Shown here in pieces: positions 23,985 to 34,682 of a stretch of 47,949 bases of DNA. Below the pieces are notes generated by a model. That model worked only from the letters and a program-made list of their open reading frames with translations, was not told where the DNA came from and did no database searches. Both the position numbers and the translations under genes were made by a program. How positions within the stretch are numbered: the stretch's first letter is position 1; every line of letters begins with the position of its first letter. Origin of the DNA: Lentimicrobiaceae bacterium (GTDB taxonomy: Bacteria > Bacteroidota > Bacteroidia > Bacteroidales > F082); NCBI GenBank assembly GCA_015061295.1, contig SUWU01000019.1:1-47949 (forward strand). Reading direction: 5' to 3'.

Positions 23985-26624
23985 TCAAAGTTCTTCTATC
24001 ACCTTCATCAGTTGTTCTCCCAAGCCGATGGTGTAGCCTTGTGAGATAAAGACAATCTCGTTCTGTGTGTTAGCAACTATGAATATCGGGAGATTATTAT
24101 TCTGAAGTCTCATATTAGCGACAATCTCCTTCAACATAGAGCCATCATCAAATCCGAAAGTCAAGTTAGCAGGAAGATTATAGAAGTTCTTCAAGTCGAA
24201 GTTCTTCTTATGTTCTTCATTTTGGAACAAGAAGATGAAACTTCTTCCCCACTCATCTAATTGTGCTTTTACAGCAGCGACATCCTGCATCGCGTGTGTC
24301 GTAGGCTCACTGCCACCATCAAGAAGTCCCAACACATAAAAGCCGCGTCCCGTAGTCTGTAACAAACTCTTGTCCTCTGTCTCATTAACTGGGACATATC
24401 TGTTTTCTGAATTGAAGTTACCTATTATTCTCAATCCTTTCTCTGGCTCTCTCATCACCAAATCGATGTTTGTCGTTTTACCTGGCTCAATGTTAAAGAA
24501 TGTAGTACGTGCAAGTACGCTGCCATCCGACAATCTCGTTCCTGTTGTCAAAACGTAATAACCAGGATCTAATGCCAAGCCATTTTCAAATAATGTAGAA
24601 TATTGTTCTCCGAAGTCCATTCCTGGATCTTTGGCATCATAGGCGAGCAACTCAAATCTTCTTCCGTTGAATTTCTTGATAGAGAAATGTGTGTAATAAC
24701 GAAGGTCTGTCAAGGCTCCTGAAGGGACATATTCTGCCATCAAGGTGCCTTGTTGTGTTGGAACAGCTTCTGTCACTTCTTCTTCAAAATTCACATCGAT
24801 CCAATTGTTATCTTTAAGATATTGAACTTTAGCTGTGACAGGATCTATGCGTGAGGCGATGCCTAAGGATCTTGCCATCGAGACGAAGAAGATACCTCTT
24901 GAACGATAATCGGTCACCATCGATTTAACAACACTTGTAGGCAACATTATAACACGGCCATTATCGTTTGTAGCGATATTATCTTTTATCCATTCGACGA
25001 GTTCTTGCGGATTGTTTCTGAATTTCTCACTTGTTTCCTTATCGAAATAATTAGAGAGTTCTTTCTTATAAGGTCTTATCATCTCACTTGACACGCGAGG
25101 ATTCAAGATATAAGCATTGTAAATATCGCCTTCGCCATCTACTGTAAAATCCAAGTTATCGACGAGTACATCCATAGTGACATCGCGTAAGTCTTTATCG
25201 CTAATCTCTTTCAAGAGGTTTATAGCTTTTTGACGATTGTCGTTCTTTTCTGCGTAAGCGATGAAGTCGAGGATAGTCTGATAGTTACCCCACGATTTCT
25301 CTACGAGAGCAAGTACTTCCTCATCCTCGATATTTCTTGGGAATGAAGCGATATATGCGTTACGTATAGAGTCTTCGTATGCGAAGCGTCTGTCGTTCTC
25401 AGCGCGCATCTCTGCTGTCACTTCAGGCATTCTTGCATTCTGAGCAGGAGGAGTGATGTCGTATTCTATTATCATCTCATCGCCATTTTCTTTATCGAGG
25501 CTGATGACGAGTTCTTCTTTCTCGCCGAAAGGCATTTCGGCAAAGCCGAACTTACCGTCTTTAGAAGCGAAAGCCATCATATCGCCATTACCTGCCGACA
25601 TCCATGTCTCGCCTTTTTCGTCGGTGAATTTCACTGCCACTCCACTGAACTCAGCGTAGTTATAAATCTTAAACTCCACTCTTGCATCAGGAACAGGATT
25701 ACCATTCTCATCAACTACTTTTATAGTCATCTTTGAAGTCTCTGCATAGTTATGAACCACGTTAATCTCTGTATGATTTGGTGTTACGTCGATCACTTCT
25801 TCAGGACCATAGTAACGACCGAAGACGCGGGTATGAAGGAGCAGGCATCGTGAAGCAGGAGCGTTGAACCATCCGAGGTCGAGTACAGGTTCTGGTTCAC
25901 AGGCGCCGAGGAAATGCCACTCGCCATCTACGTATGCTTCAACCCAAGCGTGGTTGTCGTCGCAGTGAGCCCAGCGAGGAGTATATACCTGACGTGCAGG
26001 AATACACATAGCGCGTAAAGCTGCCACCAAGAAAGTCGATTCCTCGCCGCAGCGTCCCCATGAAGTCTTCACTGTTGCCAAAGGAGAGCTCGTCCTTGAA
26101 TCGGAGCCTTTGTAGTTAGCCTTCTCGTGGCACCAGTGATTTATCTCTAAGACTGCATCGTTCAACGACAAGTCTTTCACCCTGTCTTTCAGTTCTTCAT
26201 AGAACACAAAACGTGAGTCGTCTAAGTTTTCGTTATTAACTCTGACGGGCATCACGAAATGATTAAACTCTCTCTCTGGTATGTCTTTTCCCCATGGCAT
26301 CTCTTCTCTTGCCTTGAAAGCAGCCTTCACATTTTTATGATAAAACTCACCGCTGTAGTCGGTCACATCACCATCAAACATATAAGCATAAAGAAATTGC
26401 AGAGCTTCTTTCTCCTGTTGAGGCATATTTTCATCCAGGATTGAGAAATAATCGCCATTAGGAAGTTGCGACATCTTCACATTAAGGTCTTTTTCGACAT
26501 CGGCTCTCTGCTTAGCATCAGAGATAAAATGGCTCTCATTGTTCGAGCATGAAGCCATCATAAAAATAAAAACAAAGGCTAAAGCAACAGCCTTAACCTT
26601 TGTAGAAATCTTTCTATAATTCAT
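23985..26624 (-). CDS. Transglutaminase-fold lipoprotein
   Basis: An 879-aa exported lipoprotein (leader ending M-M-A-S-C, lipidated Cys26). The transglutaminase-like core at about 150-260 shows the catalytic cysteine in W-G-R-C-G-E-E-S (Cys192) and the histidine in D-N-H-A-W-V-E (His225). The expected aspartate position reads G-A-C-E-P-E, so the third residue may be a glutamate. Residues about 300-400 look like a carboxypeptidase-regulatory/Ig-type beta domain, and the last 400 are mixed with no clear signature. Such proteins are often cysteine peptidases or amidases rather than crosslinkers. It follows purA by 48 nt without a terminator, so co-transcription is likely. Confidence 0.82.
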   Translation of the reverse strand: MNYRKISTKVKAVALAFVFIFMMASCSNNESHFISDAKQRADVEKDLNVKMSQLPNGDYFSILDENMPQQEKEALQFLYAYMFDGDVTDYSGEFYHKNVKAAFKAREEMPWGKDIPEREFNHFVMPVRVNNENLDDSRFVFYEELKDRVKDLSLNDAVLEINHWCHEKANYKGSDSRTSSPLATVKTSWGRCGEESTFLVAALRAMCIPARQVYTPRWAHCDDNHAWVEAYVDGEWHFLGACEPEPVLDLGWFNAPASRCLLLHTRVFGRYYGPEEVIDVTPNHTEINVVHNYAETSKMTIKVVDENGNPVPDARVEFKIYNYAEFSGVAVKFTDEKGETWMSAGNGDMMAFASKDGKFGFAEMPFGEKEELVISLDKENGDEMIIEYDITPPAQNARMPEVTAEMRAENDRRFAYEDSIRNAYIASFPRNIEDEEVLALVEKSWGNYQTILDFIAYAEKNDNRQKAINLLKEISDKDLRDVTMDVLVDNLDFTVDGEGDIYNAYILNPRVSSEMIRPYKKELSNYFDKETSEKFRNNPQELVEWIKDNIATNDNGRVIMLPTSVVKSMVTDYRSRGIFFVSMARSLGIASRIDPVTAKVQYLKDNNWIDVNFEEEVTEAVPTQQGTLMAEYVPSGALTDLRYYTHFSIKKFNGRRFELLAYDAKDPGMDFGEQYSTLFENGLALDPGYYVLTTGTRLSDGSVLARTTFFNIEPGKTTNIDLVMREPEKGLRIIGNFNSENRYVPVNETEDKSLLQTTGRGFYVLGLLDGGSEPTTHAMQDVAAVKAQLDEWGRSFIFLFQNEEHKKNFDLKNFYNLPANLTFGFDDGSMLKEIVANMRLQNNNLPIFIVANTQNEIVFISQGYTIGLGEQLMKVIEEL

Positions 26625-26646
26625 AATACATATTTTAAGTCAATGA

Positions 26647-26672
26647 AATTATACATTGTACATTATACATTA

Positions 26673-26674
<2 letters not shown>
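26647..26674. repeat. Heptamer array, four units, overlapping the purA stop codon
   Basis: On the plus strand the 7-mers AATTATA, CATTGTA, CATTATA, CATTATC run into the minus-strand stop codon of purA (26673-26675). The units match those after the neighbouring transglutaminase gene. Confidence 0.9.
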
Positions 26675-27974
<1,300 letters not shown>

Positions 27975-27995
27975 TTATTGATTTTTAATAATTAA

Positions 27996-28003
27996 CAAAA
28001 TTA
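27996..28003 (-). promoter_or_regulatory. -7 box for purA
   Basis: On the minus strand it reads TAATTTTG, 28 nt before the purA ATG. Just upstream, around the -33 position, lies an inverted repeat, GGTTCT(6)AGAACC at 28015-28032, a possible operator. Confidence 0.6.
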
Positions 28004-28119
28004 AGGCTAAATATGGTTCTTACTACAGAACCCATGCGGAAGGCATATCTATTTAGCGTTCAAAATTAATAAAAATCTCGGTACGATATATGAAAAAAAT
28101 ATAAAAAGAGAAAAATTAA

Positions 28120-30315
28120 TTAAACCTCTGTGTTTCTTTCCATTCTAACAACTTTCTTGACAAGTTTCGACTTTCTTGTCTCTGCTATTATCTCTTCCAG
28201 TTGTTTTAAATTATCTACATAGAACGACACTATGACATCGACCATGCCGCCCTCGCTCTGCATCTTTATTGAATATAGGTCGAGTTTAAATTTCTCGCTC
28301 AACAGGGCAAACAACTCTGTTCCAAAACCTTTCTTATTCACGCCAGATATTTTCAATGTCGCCATAAAAGCAAAATCCTCGCTCAGCTGCCATTTTGCCT
28401 TAACGATATTTTTACCATATCTCGACATCAGGTCAATGGCGTTAGGACAATCAGGGCGGTGTATCTGCACAGGCTGATTTGGGAATGTTATTGCCACTAC
28501 GTCATCGCCAGGTATTGGGTTACAACATGTTGAAATAGTATATTCTCTCTTGTCTTCATTTTTAACGTCAGATGTCTTAGCGTTACCTGCCAATCCGAAA
28601 GTGAGTATCTTCAAGAAGAGATTAGAGTTGTTTGCAGTCTTAAAGAACGATTCAATATCGTGTAATGTTATCTTATCTATCGCCACATAATAATAAAGGT
28701 CGATGCGTCCCGACAACTTAGCTTTCTCTGCGGCGATGTTTCTGTTCTGTTTGCTAAAATCGACTCCCAACTTCTCAAACATCTCTTGAAGTTTCTTCTT
28801 ACCTTGCTCTTTGAAAGTCTTTCTATAATCTTTCAATCCAGCTTTAAGTCGCGACTTTGCCAAAGAAGTGACGAGGATGTCGAAATATTTTTCATGAGGC
28901 ACGTGATGTTCCGAAGTAATAACCTCAACCTGATCGCCCATGTTTAAGACATAATCTATCGTCGTAAGTTTCTTATTGACATTAGCTCCGATACAATGAT
29001 TACCTATCTCGCTATGTATCATATATGCGAAGTCGAGTACCGTTGAGCCTTTAGGCATATTTTTCATCTCGCCTTTTGGTGTGAAGACAAATATCTCGTC
29101 GTTGAAGAGGTCGAGCTTAAAGCTATTGATAAATTCTATAGCCGATGAGTCGCTCGTATCTGTCAGGTTCTTAACATTATCGATCCACGATTTAAGAGTA
29201 TTTTCAGCTCCGTTGAGATCGTTCTTATATTTAAGGTATGCCATCACGCCTCGTTCTGCCACGATGTCCATCCTCCGGGTACGTATCTGTGTCTCAATCC
29301 AATTACCTTCACCACTCATAAAGACAGCATGTATCGACTCATAGCCATTGGTCTTAGGAAACGACAGCCAATCTCTCAGTCTCGAATTATTTGGTCGATA
29401 GAACATTGTCATCACACCAAAGGTCTGCCAACATTGAATCTTCTCCTCCTCTGCCGGACAGTCTATTATGATTCTCAGCACGAAGGCATCATAAATCTCA
29501 TCCAACGAAAGTCCATATCGGTGCATCCTCTCCCAGAGACTACTCTGACTTCTTTCGAGGATTTTCATTTCTGCTTTGATACCGACCTTTTCCAACTCTT
29601 TCTTAACAGGTTCGATAAAATCTTGAAGTTCTTTAATCTTGCCTTCTCTTATCTTATCCATCTGTCTCGACACCGACTCATACACTTGAGGGTTGATATA
29701 TTTCAGGCAAAGATTTTCGAGTTCCATCTTAATGGCATAAAGTCCGAGTCGATAAGCGAGAGGTGCGTAGAACGACACTGTCTCAGAAGCTATCTTCAGC
29801 TGTTTATGATGAGCCATCGACTCTAATGTTCTCATATTATGCAACCTATCAGCTATCTTAACGAGAATGACGCGAATATCCTCTGCCATTGTATTAACTA
29901 TCTTACGATAGTTCTCTGCCTGTATGCTCTCTATGCTATTCTGGAAGTCGATGCTGCTGAGTTTGGTGAGTCCTTTAACTACGCGAGCCACTTTAGCTCC
30001 GAACTCTGTTTCAATAAATTCTGAGGTATATTCTGTATCTTCCACCACATCGTGGAGAAGCGCACTTGTTATCGATGTAGCTCCCATTCCGATCTCTTGA
30101 GCCACTATTATAGCGACAGCTATTGGATGAAAGATATAAGGTTCTCCCGACTTACGACGAGCGTCTTTATGAGCCAATGCTGCAAACTCATATGCTTTTC
30201 TAACAAGTTCTATATCAGCATCTTTTTTTTCACCTTTCCATGCTTCAAGCAGAATATCATACTGCCTATCCATTTCATGCTGTTCTTCTTTAGAATATGT
30301 ATCGGGATAATTCAT
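28120..30315 (-). CDS. Bifunctional (p)ppGpp synthetase/hydrolase, RelA/SpoT family
   Basis: A 731-aa long RSH protein. The hydrolase domain is intact by eye: His63, the H-D-V-V-E-D motif at 88-93, and Asp156 in K-I-A-D-R-L-H-N. The synthetase domain (about 240-350) has R-L-R-D-W-L-S-F-P-K-T-N-G-Y-E-S-I-H and E-T-Q-I-R-T-R. TGS (about 400-460; V-F-T-P-K-G-E-M), a cysteine-bearing zinc-finger-like region (S-T-C-C-N-P-I-P-G-D) and a C-terminal ACT domain follow. It should make and degrade the stringent-response alarmone. A promoter with a 20-nt spacer lies just upstream, giving a leader of about 15 nt. Confidence 0.95.
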   Translation of the reverse strand: MNYPDTYSKEEQHEMDRQYDILLEAWKGEKKDADIELVRKAYEFAALAHKDARRKSGEPYIFHPIAVAIIVAQEIGMGATSITSALLHDVVEDTEYTSEFIETEFGAKVARVVKGLTKLSSIDFQNSIESIQAENYRKIVNTMAEDIRVILVKIADRLHNMRTLESMAHHKQLKIASETVSFYAPLAYRLGLYAIKMELENLCLKYINPQVYESVSRQMDKIREGKIKELQDFIEPVKKELEKVGIKAEMKILERSQSSLWERMHRYGLSLDEIYDAFVLRIIIDCPAEEEKIQCWQTFGVMTMFYRPNNSRLRDWLSFPKTNGYESIHAVFMSGEGNWIETQIRTRRMDIVAERGVMAYLKYKNDLNGAENTLKSWIDNVKNLTDTSDSSAIEFINSFKLDLFNDEIFVFTPKGEMKNMPKGSTVLDFAYMIHSEIGNHCIGANVNKKLTTIDYVLNMGDQVEVITSEHHVPHEKYFDILVTSLAKSRLKAGLKDYRKTFKEQGKKKLQEMFEKLGVDFSKQNRNIAAEKAKLSGRIDLYYYVAIDKITLHDIESFFKTANNSNLFLKILTFGLAGNAKTSDVKNEDKREYTISTCCNPIPGDDVVAITFPNQPVQIHRPDCPNAIDLMSRYGKNIVKAKWQLSEDFAFMATLKISGVNKKGFGTELFALLSEKFKLDLYSIKMQSEGGMVDVIVSFYVDNLKQLEEIIAETRKSKLVKKVVRMERNTEV

Positions 30316-30336
30316 AGCTTCTTTGTATTAGACTTG

Positions 30337-30367
30337 CAAAGTTAATACGCTTTTTCCCTAAAATCAA
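30337..30367 (-). promoter_or_regulatory. Promoter of the RelA/SpoT gene
   Basis: On the minus strand: TTG at 30367-30365, a 20-nt spacer, then TAACTTTG at 30344-30337. The start codon is 22 nt further on. Confidence 0.75.
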
Positions 30368-30392
30368 TAGTATTGTTAAAAAAAATTAAGAA

Positions 30393-30434
30393 ATAAAAAA
30401 ACTCAGAACCTTAAGAAGATTAGATTCTGAGTTT
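30393..30434 (-). terminator. Intrinsic terminator of the FISUMP lipoprotein gene
   Basis: On the minus strand a 10-bp stem pairs AAACTCAGAA with TTCTGAGTTT around a 16-nt loop, and a T-tract follows. It begins 26 nt past the stop codon. Confidence 0.85.
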
Positions 30435-30459
30435 ATAGGTATCAAAGTAATATTGACAT

Positions 30460-31434
30460 TTAATCTACGACAGGTCTCACCGACAATCCTGCGTAACGGC
30501 TAAACCATGTGATAGGGACATTGCCATCAAAGAATGAGAGGCTGCATGAATATCCTCCAAAAGGATCTTCATTCTCTGATTGTGGTGTTGATGCCCAATA
30601 ATATCCTTGTACATCTACAAATGCCAATGGGTCTTGATTTAATGCAAAACCTGCGGCTGGCATAAAGATACTACTTCCATTAGGACCTGTCACCTCACAA
30701 CCTTTAGCGTCATCTTTTTCAATCCATCTCCATTCACAATATTCCTTAAGTTCTCTAATCTCACTTTCAGTAGGTATTCTCCATTCGCCGCCCCATGTAT
30801 ATCGTGCGACATCATACTCTGCATCGCCAGATATATCAGACATCTGCGTTCCATATGTCTTACAGTTAGCATCAGAATAATTAATCTTCGGCATAGTTTC
30901 TCCCCAAGCGTAATGATGTCCGTATTCTATTGGTGTGTTAGCGCCTATGTTACAAGTAGCCCATTTCACGCCTGATGGCAGACCGAGATCTACATATTCA
31001 TATCCATTGTATGGATCTGTTGTAGTGAAGACGATCTCCTCTCCGTATGATGTCCCCGCTTTATTTGTAGCGAAAGCTCTTACGTAAAACGTTCCGTTAG
31101 CATACAAATCTGTCATCTCACATTGAAACTCTCCTACACCAGAACCTGCATATATCACTCCCATGTGACAATCGTGATCTGGTCCACTGAACGAAGCACA
31201 AGCATATTCTACACCTCTCTTTGTCACTTCCGCACCGCCATCATTCTCCACCTCTGCAATACATATAGCTGATGTAGCTGTAATATCAGTAACCTCTATC
31301 GTTGTCACTGTTGGAAGCAATGTCTCTGTGCCAGCATTTCCGCCACCATTGTTATTGTTGTCATTGTCTTTATCTTTACCGCATGACACCAACAACATTC
31401 CTATTAATAAGAATAAAAAATAATGTTTTCTCAT
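30460..31434 (-). CDS. FISUMP-domain lipoprotein
   Basis: About 324 aa from the ATG at 31434, which opens directly into a lipoprotein leader (M-R-K-H-Y-F-L-F-L-L...L-L-V-S-C, lipidated Cys18). The longer frame to 31470 is rejected. A short D/N/G-rich linker leads to a fibronectin-III-like domain (about 45-145; A-T-S-A-I-C...N-G-T-F-Y-V-R-A-F-A-T-N). The FISUMP (Fibrobacter succinogenes major paralogous) domain follows, beginning Y-V-D-L-G-L-P-S-G-V-K-W-A-T-C-N-I-G and ending S-V-R-P-V-V-D. Such proteins are surface-anchored and variable in copy number; the function is unknown. It lies 96 nt downstream of gap, with a hairpin in between. Confidence 0.88.
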   Translation of the reverse strand: MRKHYFLFLLIGMLLVSCGKDKDNDNNNNGGGNAGTETLLPTVTTIEVTDITATSAICIAEVENDGGAEVTKRGVEYACASFSGPDHDCHMGVIYAGSGVGEFQCEMTDLYANGTFYVRAFATNKAGTSYGEEIVFTTTDPYNGYEYVDLGLPSGVKWATCNIGANTPIEYGHHYAWGETMPKINYSDANCKTYGTQMSDISGDAEYDVARYTWGGEWRIPTESEIRELKEYCEWRWIEKDDAKGCEVTGPNGSSIFMPAAGFALNQDPLAFVDVQGYYWASTPQSENEDPFGGYSCSLSFFDGNVPITWFSRYAGLSVRPVVD

Positions 31435-31473
31435 AAAATGAATATTAAAAATTACGACTCCTAAAAGCATAGA

Positions 31474-31491
31474 GACGCAAAAAATTGCGTC
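31474..31491 (-). terminator. Hairpin after gap
   Basis: GACGCAA and TTGCGTC pair perfectly around a 4-nt loop. No strong T-tract follows on the minus strand, so termination may be partial. The surrounding agagacgcaa...ttgcgtcccc is a common type of palindromic repeat in Bacteroidota. Confidence 0.5.
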
Positions 31492-31496
31492 CCCAA

Positions 31497-31524
31497 AACC
31501 ATTAATTGTTAACTATTGATTGTT
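31497..31524. repeat. Heptamer array, four units, 3' of gap
   Basis: On the plus strand the 7-mers AACCATT, AATTGTT, AACTATT, GATTGTT lie 6 nt from the gap stop codon (31531-31533). Immediately inside the coding end the same register continues as AACCATT, AACTGTT, so the array resembles a copy of the gene's own tail. Confidence 0.75.
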
Positions 31525-31530
31525 TCTCAA

Positions 31531-32553
<1,023 letters not shown>

Positions 32554-32596
32554 TTATTTTTTATATGTTAATACAATAAATTTTCAAACAAAACAC

Positions 32597-32613
32597 CAGA
32601 ACATAATGTTCTG
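32597..32613. promoter_or_regulatory. Palindrome in the predicted gap leader
   Basis: CAGAACAT and ATGTTCTG form a perfect 8-bp inverted repeat around a single A. It lies just downstream of the predicted transcription start of gap, where a bound repressor could block initiation. Its role as an operator is inferred from symmetry and position only. Confidence 0.5.
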
Positions 32614-32624
32614 AAAAAGACCGA

Positions 32625-32632
32625 CAAATTTA
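32625..32632 (-). promoter_or_regulatory. -7 box for gap
   Basis: On the minus strand it reads TAAATTTG (TAnnTTTG), giving a leader of about 70 nt. No clear TTG at -33. Confidence 0.6.
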
Positions 32633-32806
32633 CAATTTATTTTTGGAATTAAGAAAGGATAAAAACGATTTTTTTAATGAATTTTAAACTTTTACCATCG
32701 AAGTATAACATTGCATCGTTGAGACGTGTCAATGCTTATTTATGTTTTAATGAATCATCGATGCGTCTCTACTTATTGTCTCCTTGTCTTAAAAAAATAA
32801 TTATTC

Positions 32807-32834
32807 CATTATAAATTGTTAATTGCTAATTTTC
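32807..32834. repeat. Heptamer array, four units, upstream of lepA
   Basis: The plus-strand 7-mers CATTATA, AATTGTT, AATTGCT, AATTTTC end 1 nt before the lepA -7 box. The units belong to the same family as those found after bamA, ompH, purA and gap. Confidence 0.7.
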
Positions 32835-32835
32835 T

Positions 32836-32843
32836 TATCTTTG
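32836..32843 (+). promoter_or_regulatory. -7 box for lepA
   Basis: TATCTTTG ends 7 nt before the ATG at 32851. A TTG at 32816-32818 inside the heptamer array is 17 nt upstream. The transcript should be leaderless or nearly so. Confidence 0.75.
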
Positions 32844-32850
32844 CAGCAAT

Positions 32851-34638
32851 ATGGATAAGATTAGAAATTTTTGTATCATTGCTCATATCGATCACGGTAA
32901 GAGCACTTTAGCAGATAGACTTTTGGAGAACACCAAGACCTTATCACAGAAGGAATTGGTCAACCAAGTTCTTGACGACATGGACTTAGAGAGAGAGCGT
33001 GGCATCACTATTAAGAGTCACGCCATTCAGATGAATTATATAAAAGACGGTGTCAACTATACATTAAATCTCATTGACACTCCCGGTCACGTTGACTTCT
33101 CTTACGAGGTATCACGTTCCATCGCTGCATGTGAAGGAGCCTTGTTGGTTGTAGATGCCACACAAGGTATTCAGGCACAGACCATCTCTAACCTGTACAT
33201 GGCTTTAGATCACGACCTTGAGATCATCCCTGTCATAAACAAAATCGATATGGACAGCGCCAACCCTGAGATGGTAGAAGACCAAATTGTTGACCTCATT
33301 GGTTGCGACCGCTCAGATATTTTACGTTGTAGCGCACGTAATAATATAGGTATAGAAGAGATACTTGAAGCCATTGTCAACAGAATACCTGCTCCCGAGG
33401 GCGACCCTAACGCACCTCTGCAGGCTCTCATCTTCGACTCTGTATTCAACTCTTATAGAGGTATCATAGCCTACTTCCGTATCTTCAACGGAACAATAAA
33501 GACCAACGAACTCGTCAAGTTCTTCGCCACTAAGATGGAATATCATGCCGACGAAATCGGAGTGCTTCAACTAAAACAAGTTCCTAAAGATGAACTATCA
33601 GCTGGCAACGTAGGTTATATCATCTCTGGTATCAAAACCTCTTCCGAAGTCAAAGTTGGCGACACCATCACTCACGTCGATACTCCTTGCGACAGACCTA
33701 TAGAGGGTTTTGAAAACGTGAAGCCTATGGTCTTTGCCGGCGTTTATCCTGTCAGCGCCGACGACTACGAAGAGCTTCGTGCTTCATTAGAGAAGCTACA
33801 GCTCAACGATGCGTCATTGGTATGGGAGCCAGAGTCATCGGCAGCTCTTGGATTTGGATTCCGCTGCGGCTTCTTGGGACTTCTTCACATGGAGATAGTG
33901 CAAGAACGCTTAGACAGAGAGTTCAATATGGATGTCATCACCACTGTACCTAACGTCTCTTTCAAAGCATATCTCACTGATGGAGAAGAGTTAGACGTTC
34001 ACAACCCGAGCGGACTACCTGAGGTGACAAAGTTAGATCATATCGACGAGCCTTATATCATAGCAGAAATCATAACCAAAAACGAATTTGTAGGTTCCAT
34101 CATGAAACTCTGCATCGACAAACGAGGAGTCCTTATGAACCAGACCTACCTCACCACCGACCGCGTCGAGTTGAAATTCCAGATGCCTCTGAGCGAGATA
34201 GTATTCGACTTCTACGACAAGTTAAAGTCTATATCAAAAGGTTACGCCTCTTTCGACTATCATATAGCAGGCTATCAACAAGCTAATTTAGTCAAATTAG
34301 ACATAATGCTCAACGGAGAAGTTGTTGACGCTTTATCGACTTTGATACATCGCGACAACGCTTATGCTTTCGGACGTAAGATGTGTGAGAAACTAAAAGA
34401 ACTCATTCCTCGTCATCAGTTCGACATCGCAATACAGGCGTCTATCGGAGCCAAAATTATAGCAAGAGAAACAGTACGTCAGGTACGTAAAGACGTCACC
34501 GCAAAATGTTATGGAGGCGACGTGAGTCGTAAGAGAAAACTTCTTGAAAAACAGAAAGCTGGCAAGAAGAGAATGCGCCAGATAGGAAGCGTGGAAGTTC
34601 CTCAATCGGCATTCTTAGCAGTATTGAAATTAGATTAA
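32851..34638 (+). CDS. lepA: Elongation factor 4 (LepA)
   Basis: A 595-aa translational GTPase. The P-loop A-H-I-D-H-G-K-S-T is at 11-19, followed by [14 protein letters not shown] and N-K-I-D. Domain II, the EF-G-like domains and the unique C-terminal domain (…[14 protein letters not shown]) follow. LepA binds ribosomes and affects elongation or initiation under stress. It stands alone, with its -7 box only 7 nt from the ATG and a bidirectional terminator after it. Confidence 0.97.
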   Translation: MDKIRNFCIIAHIDHGKSTLADRLLENTKTLSQKELVNQVLDDMDLERERGITIKSHAIQMNYIKDGVNYTLNLIDTPGHVDFSYEVSRSIAACEGALLVVDATQGIQAQTISNLYMALDHDLEIIPVINKIDMDSANPEMVEDQIVDLIGCDRSDILRCSARNNIGIEEILEAIVNRIPAPEGDPNAPLQALIFDSVFNSYRGIIAYFRIFNGTIKTNELVKFFATKMEYHADEIGVLQLKQVPKDELSAGNVGYIISGIKTSSEVKVGDTITHVDTPCDRPIEGFENVKPMVFAGVYPVSADDYEELRASLEKLQLNDASLVWEPESSAALGFGFRCGFLGLLHMEIVQERLDREFNMDVITTVPNVSFKAYLTDGEELDVHNPSGLPEVTKLDHIDEPYIIAEIITKNEFVGSIMKLCIDKRGVLMNQTYLTTDRVELKFQMPLSEIVFDFYDKLKSISKGYASFDYHIAGYQQANLVKLDIMLNGEVVDALSTLIHRDNAYAFGRKMCEKLKELIPRHQFDIAIQASIGAKIIARETVRQVRKDVTAKCYGGDVSRKRKLLEKQKAGKKRMRQIGSVEVPQSAFLAVLKLD

Positions 34639-34642
34639 AACC

Positions 34643-34680
34643 AATAAAAAAAGAGCGATTTGAAATCGCTCTTTTTCTTT
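34643..34680. terminator. Bidirectional terminator between lepA and the beta-mannosidase gene
   Basis: AAAGAGCGATTT and AAATCGCTCTTT pair over 12 positions around one G, with an A-tract to the left and a T-tract to the right. It serves both convergent genes. Confidence 0.92.
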
Positions 34681-34682
34681 TA

